Shown here: positions 26,546 through 35,371 of the stretch, piece after piece
Numbering within the stretch: position 1 is the first letter of the stretch
Layout: each line of letters begins with the position of its first letter
Source of the DNA: Afipia carboxidovorans OM5
Lineage (GTDB): Bacteria > Pseudomonadota > Alphaproteobacteria > Rhizobiales > Xanthobacteraceae
Assembly: GCF_000218565.1 (NCBI RefSeq)
Contig: NC_015684.1
Location: 2,976,001 to 3,040,000, forward strand
Length of the DNA: 64,000 nt
Direction of reading: 5' to 3'
The notes under the pieces: model-generated
Seen by the model: the letters and a program-made list of their open reading frames with translations, nothing else
The model's database searches: none
What the model was told of the DNA's origin: nothing
Translations under genes and position numbers: made by a program

Positions 26546-27256
26546 ATGATGCGCCCGCACTTTTCCCGCCGCGCCGTATTTGCCGCGCTCGGCGCGGTTG
26601 CCTTCGCCGCCCTGACCTTCGGTCAGAGCCAGGCTGAACCTTTTGTCATCTCGCCACCGAAGACCGATATCGCGGCGTCGCCCGCGCCACGCTCGATCGT
26701 GCTCGCCGGCGGCTGCTTCTGGGGCGTGCAGGGCGTCTACCAGCACACCAAAGGCGTGATCGAAGCCGTCTCGGGCTATGCCGGCGGCCCCGCGGAGAAG
26801 GCGCGTTACGACGCCGTTTCCACCGGCGCGACCGGCCACGCCGAAGCGGTGAAAGTCACTTACGACCCGAAGGAGATCAGCCTCGGCAAAATTCTGCAGA
26901 TCTATTTCTCCGTGGTGCATGACCCGACGCAGTTGAACCGGCAGGGCCCCGACACCGGCACGCAATATCGCTCGGCAATCTTCACCTCGGAGCCCGAGGA
27001 GCGAACGCTCGCGACCAGCTACATCGCCGAGTTGAACGCCGCGAAGGCCTACAAGCGGCCGATCGCTACCAGGATCGAACCGCTCGAGGGTTTCTATGCC
27101 GCGGAAAATTATCATCAGGACTACCTGACGCTGCACCCCTCGCAGCCTTATATTGTGTTCTACGATCTTCCAAAGATCGAGAATCTCAAGAAGCTGTTCG
27201 CCGCAAATTATCGCGACAAGCCGGTGCTGGTCCGCGATGCCAAAGCGACCAACTAA
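26546..27256 (+). CDS. msrA: Peptide methionine sulfoxide reductase MsrA, exported
   Basis: 236 residues. The MsrA active site is GGCFWGVQG, with YAGG and the TGHAEAVKV and DPTQLNRQGPD hallmarks. A signal peptide precedes it (FSRRAVFAALGAVAFAALTFGQSQA), so the enzyme repairs methionine-S-sulfoxide outside the cytoplasm. ATG 26546 follows GAGG. It forms an apparent operon with msrB, 38 bp downstream. Confidence 0.93.
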   Translation: MMRPHFSRRAVFAALGAVAFAALTFGQSQAEPFVISPPKTDIAASPAPRSIVLAGGCFWGVQGVYQHTKGVIEAVSGYAGGPAEKARYDAVSTGATGHAEAVKVTYDPKEISLGKILQIYFSVVHDPTQLNRQGPDTGTQYRSAIFTSEPEERTLATSYIAELNAAKAYKRPIATRIEPLEGFYAAENYHQDYLTLHPSQPYIVFYDLPKIENLKKLFAANYRDKPVLVRDAKATN

Positions 27257-27294
27257 GGCCGCTCATTGAAGGCGACCCACTGAACGAGGAACGC

Positions 27295-27705
27295 ATGACG
27301 ACAAAATCTCCGGCCGCGCGCGTCGAGAAATCCGAACAGGAGTGGCGTAGCGAACTCACGCCGATGCAGTATTCAGTGCTGCGCGAGAAGGCGACGGAGC
27401 GTCCCTTCTCCGGTGAATACGATCACTCGTTCGATCCCGGCACCTATGTCTGCGCCGGCTGCGGTCAGCCGTTGTTTTCCTCCGACGAGAAATTCGATTC
27501 CGGTTGCGGCTGGCCGTCGTTCAGCGCACCGGTAGCATCCGAAACAATTGCGGAGGAACACGATACAAGCCACGGCATGGTCCGCACCGAGGTTCTGTGC
27601 GCACGCTGCCACGGCCATCTCGGCCATGTTTTCGACGATGGACCGGGGCCGACGGGGCTGCGTTACTGCATTAACTCTGCGGCGCTGAAACACGAGCCGA
27701 AATGA
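27295..27705 (+). CDS. msrB: Peptide methionine sulfoxide reductase MsrB
   Basis: 136 residues. Zinc ligands are in CAGCG and CARCHGH, and the resolving and catalytic region is RYCINSAAL. It reduces methionine-R-sulfoxide, complementing MsrA. No signal peptide is seen, so it is predicted cytoplasmic although msrA upstream is exported. AACGAGGA lies before ATG 27295. Confidence 0.94.
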   Translation: MTTKSPAARVEKSEQEWRSELTPMQYSVLREKATERPFSGEYDHSFDPGTYVCAGCGQPLFSSDEKFDSGCGWPSFSAPVASETIAEEHDTSHGMVRTEVLCARCHGHLGHVFDDGPGPTGLRYCINSAALKHEPK

Positions 27706-27879
27706 GCGAACACACGCATCGCGAGTTCCTCTCGCTCTAAGTGCTTGATTCTCCGGGCGCTTGATAAAGGCGCGATTTAAAGGGGCCTCTGCGTGGAATA
27801 ACCCGCGCGGGGGCCTTTGTTCATCATGCTGCGACTCCGAGGTCGCAATTTCTGCCGAAAGCTCCTATATTAAGGACCA

Positions 27880-27960
27880 ATGAAAAAGCGCGGCGCCTTG
27901 CAGCATTCCGTTCGGGATTACTTGGCAGCAGCCGCGGTCATGGTTCATACCCAACTTTGA
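27880..27960 (+). CDS. Possible 26-residue leader peptide
   Basis: ATG 27880 follows AAGGACC and a TATATT hexamer. The frame reads MKKRGALQHSVRDYLAAAAV then MVHTQL and stops 19 bp before the 96-residue gene. Codon evidence is too short to judge; it may be a real short peptide, a leader or chance. The rest of 27706-27979 shows no gene. Confidence 0.3.
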   Translation: MKKRGALQHSVRDYLAAAAVMVHTQL

Positions 27961-27979
27961 ATAACGAGAGGCCGAAACG

Positions 27980-28270
27980 ATGGCGGCATTTAACTACAAC
28001 ACCGAAGCCGAACTTTTCCCCGCAGCCATTCGCAAGAAGAAGCGCGCCGGCTTTGCTTATCGCCGTTTCGGCACCGCGGCCGAGGCTGTGCAGTTCGCGA
28101 TCGAGCAACTGCCGGCGGATTCCCTGAACGGTGCTTACCTGCAGGTGGACGAAGCGCGTTTCGACCAGAACGGCATCCGTTCGCTCTATGAGAGCAGCGC
28201 CTTTCCGCTGCCGCGCCGTCGTGATCTCGACGAGGAAGAAGCAAAGTCCGAGGCGACCGGCGTCGCCTGA
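27980..28270 (+). CDS. Conserved-looking hypothetical protein (96 aa)
   Basis: 96 residues: MAAFNYNTEAELFPAAIRKK followed by a basic patch and a short helical region (AAEAVQFAIEQLP), ending acidic. No signal or membrane segment. Codon use matches its neighbours and GAGAGGCCGAAACG precedes the ATG. I do not recognise a domain; it looks like a small regulator or tag-like protein found in relatives. Confidence 0.6.
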   Translation: MAAFNYNTEAELFPAAIRKKKRAGFAYRRFGTAAEAVQFAIEQLPADSLNGAYLQVDEARFDQNGIRSLYESSAFPLPRRRDLDEEEAKSEATGVA

Positions 28271-28298
28271 GGCCTCAGTCCTTTCCTTTTCCTGATGC

Positions 28299-28862
28299 TC
28301 AATCCATCCGCGGCTGCTTGTCCATCCAGCGCCGCAGCATGCGGATGTTGCGCATGTTCGCGCGGAAGACGACGTCGAACGCGTCGCCCGCGAACGGCAC
28401 CAGCCCGACGACACCATCGAGTGCGACGTTACCCAGCATCCGCGCGATGAGATGCGCAGGCGCACCGAGCGCGCGTGCCTCGCGCACCAGCCACAACGAG
28501 ATCGCCGTCGTCAGCAGATCGCCGACCACCGGAATAAGACCGATCAGCCCGTCGATGCCGTAACGCACATTCGTGCCCGGCAGAACGAAGGCGACATCCA
28601 TCAGCCGCGCCAGCGCCTCGATGCGGGCAAACCGCTGCGCGCGCGTGAGCGGGCCGAAGCCGAACGCCATGCCGCTGAAGCCCTGCCCGAAATTCGGATC
28701 AGCGCCAAAGCCGCCGCGGCCGAACGTATCCTGCCCAAACGGATCGCGCCCGACATGCACCTCGTTGCCATCCTGATCGATGACAGGCGGCGGCCGGCGC
28801 GGGCGGCTCTTGCGCGCGCTCGGCTGCGGGCCTGCAAAGAAAGTGTCCGATTTCGCAGTCAC
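28299..28862 (-). CDS. DUF4112 family membrane protein
   Basis: 187 residues. A disordered Gly/Phe/Asp-rich N-terminus (GQDTFGRGGFGADPNFGQGF) precedes the DUF4112 core: LPGTNVRYGIDGLIGLIPVVGD, two membrane segments, then VGLVPFAGDAFDVVFRAN, an inverted repeat of the same G-P-x-x-GD motif. Function unknown; it is expected in the inner membrane. It is convergent with the 96-residue gene. Confidence 0.78.
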   Translation of the reverse strand: MTAKSDTFFAGPQPSARKSRPRRPPPVIDQDGNEVHVGRDPFGQDTFGRGGFGADPNFGQGFSGMAFGFGPLTRAQRFARIEALARLMDVAFVLPGTNVRYGIDGLIGLIPVVGDLLTTAISLWLVREARALGAPAHLIARMLGNVALDGVVGLVPFAGDAFDVVFRANMRNIRMLRRWMDKQPRMD

Positions 28863-29077
28863 GGGGCCTGGTCCTATCCATCAACAAACGGTACGTCTTG
28901 AAACGGTAAGCCTTGCATTTAGGCCTGCGGAAATTATGGCGCAAATGGCCGACACGGCAATGTGACGCAACGTGAAGCCGCCTGCGGCATGCCCAACGGA
29001 CGCCCCGCAAGCCGGCGATATCCTGCGGACAACGCAAAGGCCCGCCGTTGGTTCGGGCATGAGGCGGCCGGATTGGC

Positions 29078-29893
29078 CTATTGCGCCAGCTTGTCGGCGA
29101 AATAGGCGATGGTCTTGCGGTAGATCACCGCCCTGTTCCACTCGCGCATCGCCTCGAAATTGGCGCTGCCCTCGTGATAGTCGGCACCGTTCTTGAAACC
29201 GCTGACATGCAGCAGGTTCGCGGTGGAGGCCAGCACATCCGGCACGCTGTGGCGCAGATCGACATGGCCGTTGCCGTCGAAATCGACGCCGTACTTGATG
29301 TAGCTCGACGGCAGGAATTGCGTCTGGCCGATCTCACCCGCGAACGCACCGACCATATCATCGAGCCGCAGATCGCCCCGCTGCACGATCTTCAGCGCCG
29401 CGAGCAGCTCGCCCTGAAACAGTTCGGTGCGACGGCAGTCATGCGCGAGCGTGGCGAGCGTGCGGATCACCGAGCGCTTGCCCATGTCGCCCTTGCCGTA
29501 ATCGGTCTCAAGCCCCCAGATCGCAACGATGATCTCCGGCGGCACGCCGAAGCGCTTTTCGATCCGCGACAGCAGCGAGGCGTTCTTCTGCAGCATCAAC
29601 CGGCCGCTCTTGATGCGCTGGGCGCTGACGCGGGTCGCGGCATATTCCTCGAAGCTTTTCTTGAAGGTGCCGCGCTGGCGGCGGTCGAACGACAGCACCG
29701 CGGGATCGTGCGTCACGCCGGCGAGCGCCTGGCTCACCACGTTCGGCGAGATGCCCGCGGCGATCGCCTCCCGCGAGAAGCTCGAAATGAAGCTGTTGAA
29801 GTCGCCACCGCATTGCGCGGCGGCCGCGGGTGTGGCGGCACTGATGGCGCCAAAAAGGCCGAACGAAATAACGAGACCAAACAATTTGCGCAT
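29078..29893 (-). CDS. Lytic murein transglycosylase (MltB/SLT_2 family)
   Basis: 271 residues with a signal peptide (MRKLFGLVISFGLFGAISAA). The catalytic glutamate is in WGLETDYGKG, and GEIGQTQFLPSSYIKYGVDFDG is the family substrate-cleft motif. It cleaves peptidoglycan glycan strands to anhydromuropeptides. The mature N-terminus lacks an obvious lipobox, so it may be soluble periplasmic rather than a lipoprotein like E. coli MltB. Confidence 0.9.
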   Translation of the reverse strand: MRKLFGLVISFGLFGAISAATPAAAAQCGGDFNSFISSFSREAIAAGISPNVVSQALAGVTHDPAVLSFDRRQRGTFKKSFEEYAATRVSAQRIKSGRLMLQKNASLLSRIEKRFGVPPEIIVAIWGLETDYGKGDMGKRSVIRTLATLAHDCRRTELFQGELLAALKIVQRGDLRLDDMVGAFAGEIGQTQFLPSSYIKYGVDFDGNGHVDLRHSVPDVLASTANLLHVSGFKNGADYHEGSANFEAMREWNRAVIYRKTIAYFADKLAQ

Positions 29894-30110
29894 GAAACCC
29901 TCTCTGCAGCCTCCCGCGCCCCCGCGTGGCGATCCCGCTTCGCTTATAGCAGGCGAATCGGGGTCCGAGGATAACGCATCGGTGTTGTTACCCCGTGCCT
30001 GAAGGCAAGGTGATGAAGGCCGGCACAGCGGCCTGCGGTTGTGCTAGGTCAAACCCGGAAGCCGATGAGGCCGGTAAGACAAACAGCATCTCAATTGCAG
30101 GACACGATCC

Positions 30111-30452
30111 ATGGCAGCGAAGCGCATTTTTCTGGAAGTCGGCACGGGCAATGACTGGCATGGAGGCAACTACACCAAGGCTGCGATCCGCGCGGTGGAG
30201 GACGCCATCCACCATTCCTCGCTGGTGCTGCTGAAGACGCTCGACCTCGACCCGTCCAAGATGCAGGTCGAAGTGACGATCGGCGTGCAGCAGCCCGAGA
30301 AGGTCGATCCCGCGGCGGTGAAGGCGGTTCTGCCGCACGGCCAGATCAAGGTCGACGTCGTGAGCGGCGGGCTGAATGTGCCCAACAGCGGACCGGACGA
30401 CATCACCATCATTGCGACCGCGGCCATCGCGGTGCATCTCGATCTCGCCTGA
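30111..30452 (+). CDS. Lin0512 family protein
   Basis: 113 residues. AAKRIFLEVGTGNDWHGGNY and the ALHRAL-like helix region (AAIRAVEDAIHHSS), followed by VEVTIGVQQPEKVD, match the small Lin0512 family of unknown role, thought to act as ring-shaped oligomers. No signal peptide. It is convergent with the anion-channel gene. Confidence 0.72.
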   Translation: MAAKRIFLEVGTGNDWHGGNYTKAAIRAVEDAIHHSSLVLLKTLDLDPSKMQVEVTIGVQQPEKVDPAAVKAVLPHGQIKVDVVSGGLNVPNSGPDDITIIATAAIAVHLDLA

Positions 30453-30463
30453 GCACCTGCCGG

Positions 30464-31582
30464 TCACGGCAGCTTCACCACGCCGGTCGCGCGCCGGGGC
30501 ACACAGCCGGACGCACCGCCCTCGCCCCGCTGCCAGTGCCGCCACAGCGTTACCACGAGGCCGACCGCCGTGAGCGACCACGCGGCAAGCGCGATCCACA
30601 CCATGACGCGCGAGAGCGCGGCCAGCGCGCCGATGTCCGCGGCCTGGGCGAGGCGCAGGCTTGCGAGCGCATACATGCCGAGCGGGAAGACGAGGCTCCA
30701 GAACAGCGGCGTATAGGTCAGCGGCTGGCGATGGACGATGTGCGTCCAGATGCCGAAGGCGACGAGCAGCGGGATCCACCACGTCGCCCAGGCCCACATC
30801 ACCAGCGTCGCGCCTTCGACGAACGGCCGCATCGCGGTGAGGAACGGCTGCGCGACATCGGTGACGATCAGCACCGCACCGGCATTGGTGGAGATCGCGG
30901 CGGCGCCCATCACCACCCAGAGGATCGGCGTGAGGTGCTCGGGCTTGACCGGTGCGAAGAACACCCGGTGCGCGAACAGCACGATGAAGATCGCGTACAG
31001 AACGACGCCGACGCCCCACAGCATGTGGCTGAACAGCACGAGCTGCGCCGCCGACGCACCGAAATACGGCGCGACGAACACGCCGTGCAGCGCCACCGCC
31101 TCGGTCGCGACGATCGCGATCAGCCAGCCGCCAAAGATGATGTCGGTGCGCTCAGTGCCGTTGCCGAGGATCAGCACGGTGAAGCCGAGATAGGTGAGCG
31201 CGAGCCAGAGCCCGAGCGCGGCAAACCACATCACCAGCGCAACGCTGCCATAGCCGCGCAGCCCGAGCCCGACGCCGAGCACGTCAGTCGCCGCGACCAG
31301 CGTGAAGAACGCGAACACGAGTTTCGGATCGGTGAGGTCGCGCCACAGCGCGCGGAAGAACACGAGGCCACGCAGCAACGTCATCGCAAGCAGCACGACG
31401 AAGGCGACAACATTGACGACAAGCAGCACGTTCGAAATGCCGCGATGGCCTTCGAACCACATTGCATTGGCGATGATGCCGGTTGCCATCACCAGCGCGA
31501 AGTAGCCGGGAAACAGCGTCTCGATCCACGTGCGGCAGGTGGCGTAGCAATCGCGCGCGGTGATGGCGGCAGTCTCGGCCAT
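30464..31582 (-). CDS. TDT/SLAC1-family transporter (tellurite resistance/C4-dicarboxylate)
   Basis: About 372 residues with ten hydrophobic helices. FPGYFALVMATGIIANAMW is the signature first helix of the TehA/SLAC1 family of anion channels and carriers. ATG 31582 was chosen because it begins the conserved N-terminus; in-frame starts up to 31702 would add a low-complexity extension. The substrate cannot be deduced. Confidence 0.8.
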   Translation of the reverse strand: MAETAAITARDCYATCRTWIETLFPGYFALVMATGIIANAMWFEGHRGISNVLLVVNVVAFVVLLAMTLLRGLVFFRALWRDLTDPKLVFAFFTLVAATDVLGVGLGLRGYGSVALVMWFAALGLWLALTYLGFTVLILGNGTERTDIIFGGWLIAIVATEAVALHGVFVAPYFGASAAQLVLFSHMLWGVGVVLYAIFIVLFAHRVFFAPVKPEHLTPILWVVMGAAAISTNAGAVLIVTDVAQPFLTAMRPFVEGATLVMWAWATWWIPLLVAFGIWTHIVHRQPLTYTPLFWSLVFPLGMYALASLRLAQAADIGALAALSRVMVWIALAAWSLTAVGLVVTLWRHWQRGEGGASGCVPRRATGVVKLP

Positions 31583-31741
31583 GCTCAGTTCGCCCTCTGC
31601 CCGATGTGGCTCAGGTTTGTTCGGACCGCCATGCGCGGGCCCGCCCCGCGCATCCATCGATAATGAACTCTCACGCTCACGCAACGTCTCCTCAATTCGC
31701 AAAGCTTATAGCATGAGGAATCGCGGCGGGGGATGACGTAT

Positions 31742-31968
31742 CCCTTCACCTCTCACCGATGGGGAGAGGTCGCGAGCCATCAGCGTACTTACGCACGTCT
31801 TCCACGCGCCACGGCGAGCGGGTGAGGAGGCTCTTGACATCTCTCCGGATCGTATCTCTGGATCGTACGCCCTCACCCGGAGGCGCTCGCTGTCGCTCTC
31901 GCCCCCGACCTCTCCGTAGCCCGTCGAAGACGGGCGTAAACGCCCTTTCGGGGAGAGGTGAAGAGGCA
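31742..31968. repeat. Mosaic palindromic repeats, family A with nested module
   Basis: CACCTCTCACC...GGGGAGAGGT, CCTCACCCGG and a second CTCTCC...GGGGAGAGG arm surround the module CGTCGAAGACGGGCG (31922-31936), whose reverse complement appears in copies near 32.8, 38.5 and 41.8 kb. No open frame of protein character spans this. Confidence 0.75.
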
Positions 31969-31999
31969 TGCGCAAACCGTCCTTGTTCTTTGGACGGCA

Positions 32000-32625
32000 C
32001 AACGCGTAGGGCCTGCCCCGTTCGCGTCTATAAAGCCCGCGCCTATCTGTGGACGTGCATCATCTGCCCTGTTCTTGTGTCGGCGCGGGCGCGCCCGGAC
32101 TTTCAAGCCGCTTCCCTCTTTGACGAGGGCGCACGGAACGCCGGATGCGAGGTGCATCCGCAGCCTCATGCGCGATAAAAACAAGCGCACGAGCAAGTCA
32201 CCACGAAAGCACCGGACACATCCGGCGTTCCGCGCGCGATGGTTTTTTCGGCTTGCTTCGTGCTCTCCCCGGCAACGGCCGCAGCCTGACGCCGTCGTCT
32301 CCGCGGTACTTGCTTGCGCCCGGTCGGGCAGCGCGCAAGAGCAGTCCGGATTTCGGAAGGACCACACGACTTGGGCCGGCGCGCAAAGCGATGCGAAAGG
32401 GGCGTATCTCCACCCGATCACACCGCGCAGCGTTGTCGTCCGCCGGAGGCCGCGCCCTCACGCGTCACCGGCTCTTGAGCGCGCCCTCTGTACGAGACGC
32501 ACACTCGCGCACCGGGCCTGCGCCCTGGGCACTTTCCTCGGCGCGACGCTGCCGCGTCCACCGCATCCCGCCCCGCGCCTCATGACGATCGCGAGCCGCC
32601 CCTCGGTGAGTGGAGCGGGATAGAT
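32000..32625. other. Long block without a credible gene; possible dispersed element or RNA
   Basis: Several overlapping frames on both strands are rich in Arg, Ala, Ser and Pro and have no recognisable domain, so coding is doubted. The block contains an inverted pair, GGAACGCCGGATG (32134-32146) and ACATCCGGCGTTCC (32218-32231), separated by about 70 bp. An AT-rich stretch ends it near 32,625-32,660. From memory, similar sequence recurs in related genomes; this has not been checked here. Confidence 0.4.
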
Positions 32626-32705
32626 AGGAATATAATCATAAAATCGAATTTGTCAATCGTATCCGCTGGTCGGCTTCGCGGCCCGCATTTGAAATAGAAT
32701 CGGCG

Positions 32706-32940
32706 GCTCGTCATGCCCGGCTTTATGCCGGGCATCCACGCCTTCCATTGCTGAAGCTTTCCAAGACGTAGATGACCAGGACAAAAGGGCGTTCACGCCC
32801 GTCTTCGCCGGGCTATGCCCGGCCATGACGGAGCCGGGAACGACGATTGAGGGCATTCCTCCTCGCCAACAAAAACGGCGGACCTCTCGGCCCGCCGTTT
32901 TTGTTCGATGGATTGCCGGGTCAAGCCCGGCAATGACAAT
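32706..32940. repeat. Family B palindromic repeats downstream of rpoD
   Basis: Copies at 32706-32830 (CGTCATGCCCGGC...GCCGGGCATCCACG, then a nested GGGCGTTCACGCCCGTCTTCG module) and at 32905-32940 (TGGATTGCCGGGTCAAGCCC, then GGCAATGAC). The rpoD terminator lies between them. Confidence 0.75.
32868..32902 (-). terminator. Intrinsic terminator downstream of rpoD
   Basis: AAAACGGCGG and CCGCCGTTTT arms around a short CTCTCGG-type loop, with T runs on both sides. It lies about 47-80 bp past the rpoD stop and can act in both directions. Confidence 0.8.
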
Positions 32941-32948
32941 CTGAGAGA

Positions 32949-35075
32949 TCAGTTATCCAAAAAGCTCCGCAGCTTCCGCGACCGCGACGGATGCTTCAGC
33001 TTGCGCAGTGCCTTCGCCTCGATCTGGCGGATGCGTTCGCGCGTCACCGAGAACTGCTGGCCGACTTCTTCGAGCGTGTGGTCGGTGTTCATGCCGATGC
33101 CGAAGCGCATGCGCAGCACGCGCTCCTCGCGCGGCGTGAGCGAGGCGAGCACGCGCGTCGTGGTCTCGCGCAGGTTCGACTGGATCGCCGCGTCGATCGG
33201 CAGGATCGCGTTCTTGTCCTCGATGAAATCGCCGAGGTGTGAGTCTTCCTCGTCGCCCACCGGCGTCTCGAGCGACAGCGGCTCCTTGGCGATCTTGAGA
33301 ACCTTGCGCACCTTCTCGAGCGGCATGCCGAGCTTTTCGGCCAGCTCTTCCGGCGTCGGCTCGCGGCCGATCTCGTTCAGCATCTGGCGCGAGGTGCGCA
33401 CGATCTTGTTGATCGTCTCTATCATGTGCACCGGAATACGAATGGTGCGCGCCTGGTCTGCAATGCTGCGGGTGATCGCCTGCCGGATCCACCACGTCGC
33501 GTAGGTCGAGAATTTGTAGCCGCGGCGATACTCGAACTTGTCGACCGCCTTCATCAGGCCGATGTTGCCTTCCTGAATGAGATCGAGGAACTGCAGGCCG
33601 CGGTTGGTGTATTTCTTGGCGATGGAGATGACGAGGCGAAGGTTCGCCTCCACCATTTCCTTCTTCGCCTGCCGCGCCTCGCGCTCGCCCTTCTGCACGC
33701 CGAGCACGATCTTGCGGAATTCGCCGATCTCGAGGCCCGTCAGCGCCGCAAGCTGCTGCACCTCGTGGCGCAGATCCTTGATCTTGTCCTTCTCGTGCGC
33801 GACGAAATTCTTCCAGCCCTTGGCCGAGAGTTTCGAGACGCGGTTGAGCCAGCGCGGGTCGAGCTCGGAGCCGACATAGTTCTTCAGGAAGTCCTCGCGG
33901 CTCACGCCGTGGCTGTCGCCGAGGCGGAACAGGCGTCCCTCATAGGACACGAGGCGCTTGTTGATGTCGTAGAGCTGCTCGACAAGACTGTCGATGCGCG
34001 CCTGATTCAGCCGCAGCGACTTCACCTCGACGATGATCTCGTCCTTCAGCTTCTTGTACTTGCGCTCCTGCGACGGCGAGAGCGACTCGCTCTGCAGCTG
34101 GTTGGCGATGTCCTGCTCCTGCAGGCGACGCAGCTTCTTGTACTCGGATGCGATCTTGTCGAAGGTCTCGACCACGCGCGGCTTCAGTTCAGCCTCGATC
34201 GCGGCGAGCGACATCTGGTTCTCGAACTCATCGTCCTCGTCCCCCTCGCCTTCGGAGGCGGAGGCGTCATCGCCGGCAGCCGGCGCCGGGCGGAACGGGG
34301 TCGCGGTCTGCGGCGCGGTCTGCGCGGCGGCCGCCTGCGCGGGCATCACCTGCACGGTGCCGTCGCCGTTGACGATGGCGTTGGTCGGCTGACCGTCCGG
34401 GCCGGACGGGCCCGCGATCATGGCGGTGTTGACGCCGCCCTTGCCCTCGGGACCCGCATAGGTCGCCTCGAGATCAATGATGTCGCGCAGGAAAATCTTG
34501 CCTTCGTTGAGTTCGTCGCGCCAGATGATGATCGCTTGGAAGGTCAGCGGGCTTTCGCACAGCCCCGCGATCATTGCTTCGCGGCCGGCCTCGATGCGCT
34601 TGGCGATCGCGATTTCACCTTCGCGCGACAGCAATTCCACCGTGCCCATCTCGCGCAGATACATGCGGACGGGATCGTCGGTGCGCTCGCCGGGCTCGGA
34701 CTTCTTGGTTTCGGTGACGGCCTTGGAGGTGACCTCGACAAGCTCGTTGTCGGTGTCGTCGTCAGCCTCGTCCTTCTCTTCTTCCTCGTTGTCGGCTTCG
34801 TCGGACTCGGAGACGTTGATGCCCATGTCGGAGAGCATCGCCATGATGTCCTCGATCTGCTCGGGCGAGGTCGTGTCGGAGGGCAGCACTTCGTTGAGCT
34901 GGTCGAAGGTGACGAAGCCGCGCTTCTTCGCCTGCTTGATCATCTTCTTGACGGCGGCGTCGGAGAGATCGAGCAAGGGCGACGGCGCGTCGGCGGAATC
35001 CTTTTCGGGCGTCTCGGCAGCCTTCTGTTCTTTTTCCTTATCCTTGACCGCTACCGTCTTCGCCTTGGTGGCCAT
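32949..35075 (-). CDS. rpoD: Primary RNA polymerase sigma factor RpoD (sigma-70)
   Basis: 708 residues. Region 1.1 is at the N-terminus, then an acidic stretch, region 1.2 (DDPVRMYLREMGTVELLSRE), a long non-conserved insert, region 2 (YTNRGLQFLDLIQEGNIGLM, then YKFSTYATWWIRQAI), region 3 and region 4 (VTRERIRQIEAKALRKLKH). It directs housekeeping transcription. ATG 35075 follows AGGAG. dnaG lies upstream on the same strand, the usual macromolecular synthesis neighbourhood. Confidence 0.98.
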   Translation of the reverse strand: MATKAKTVAVKDKEKEQKAAETPEKDSADAPSPLLDLSDAAVKKMIKQAKKRGFVTFDQLNEVLPSDTTSPEQIEDIMAMLSDMGINVSESDEADNEEEEKDEADDDTDNELVEVTSKAVTETKKSEPGERTDDPVRMYLREMGTVELLSREGEIAIAKRIEAGREAMIAGLCESPLTFQAIIIWRDELNEGKIFLRDIIDLEATYAGPEGKGGVNTAMIAGPSGPDGQPTNAIVNGDGTVQVMPAQAAAAQTAPQTATPFRPAPAAGDDASASEGEGDEDDEFENQMSLAAIEAELKPRVVETFDKIASEYKKLRRLQEQDIANQLQSESLSPSQERKYKKLKDEIIVEVKSLRLNQARIDSLVEQLYDINKRLVSYEGRLFRLGDSHGVSREDFLKNYVGSELDPRWLNRVSKLSAKGWKNFVAHEKDKIKDLRHEVQQLAALTGLEIGEFRKIVLGVQKGEREARQAKKEMVEANLRLVISIAKKYTNRGLQFLDLIQEGNIGLMKAVDKFEYRRGYKFSTYATWWIRQAITRSIADQARTIRIPVHMIETINKIVRTSRQMLNEIGREPTPEELAEKLGMPLEKVRKVLKIAKEPLSLETPVGDEEDSHLGDFIEDKNAILPIDAAIQSNLRETTTRVLASLTPREERVLRMRFGIGMNTDHTLEEVGQQFSVTRERIRQIEAKALRKLKHPSRSRKLRSFLDN

Positions 35076-35190
35076 TCTGTCGCTCCTGAAACGCACGCCG
35101 CGCGTAAGATTATGCCTCGCGCGAAATTCGTAATTGTGCCCCGCACCGGCCGAGGAGCCGCGCGGTTCTCATCAACGGGCTGACACACAA

Positions 35191-35217
35191 AAGGTGGCGC
35201 GCACCCTGCGCCACCCT
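35191..35217 (-). terminator. Hairpin between dnaG and rpoD
   Basis: GGTGGCGC (35193-35200) and GCGCCACC (35208-35215) with a 7-base loop, followed on the minus strand by TTTTG. It may end dnaG transcription or attenuate read-through into rpoD. The remainder of 35076-35371 shows no gene. Confidence 0.6.
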
Positions 35218-35371
35218 TTGATCTGTCCTACGATCGAGCCGCCGTTTTGGCCCACAGGCCGTTAATCTTCGATTAACCCTGTATTTGCGGGTAAATCCTC
35301 GTTTTGGCGAGTCTTTTTCGCAAAGGCCCAGTTCCTCGACCTGAGTTCCTCCGCGCTATCCTTCCAGCCCG

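Noticed and set aside
27779..27820. Intrinsic terminator after msrB
   Set aside because: AAAGG and CCTTT pair, but the stem does not continue cleanly and the T tract is short; too weak to list.
32145..32623. Protein-coding gene in the block without a credible gene
   Set aside because: Several equally long frames occur on both strands with Arg/Ser/Pro-rich composition and no ribosome site or domain.
31742..32940. CRISPR array
   Set aside because: The units are palindromic, dispersed and differ in spacing; there are no regular short spacers and no cas genes.
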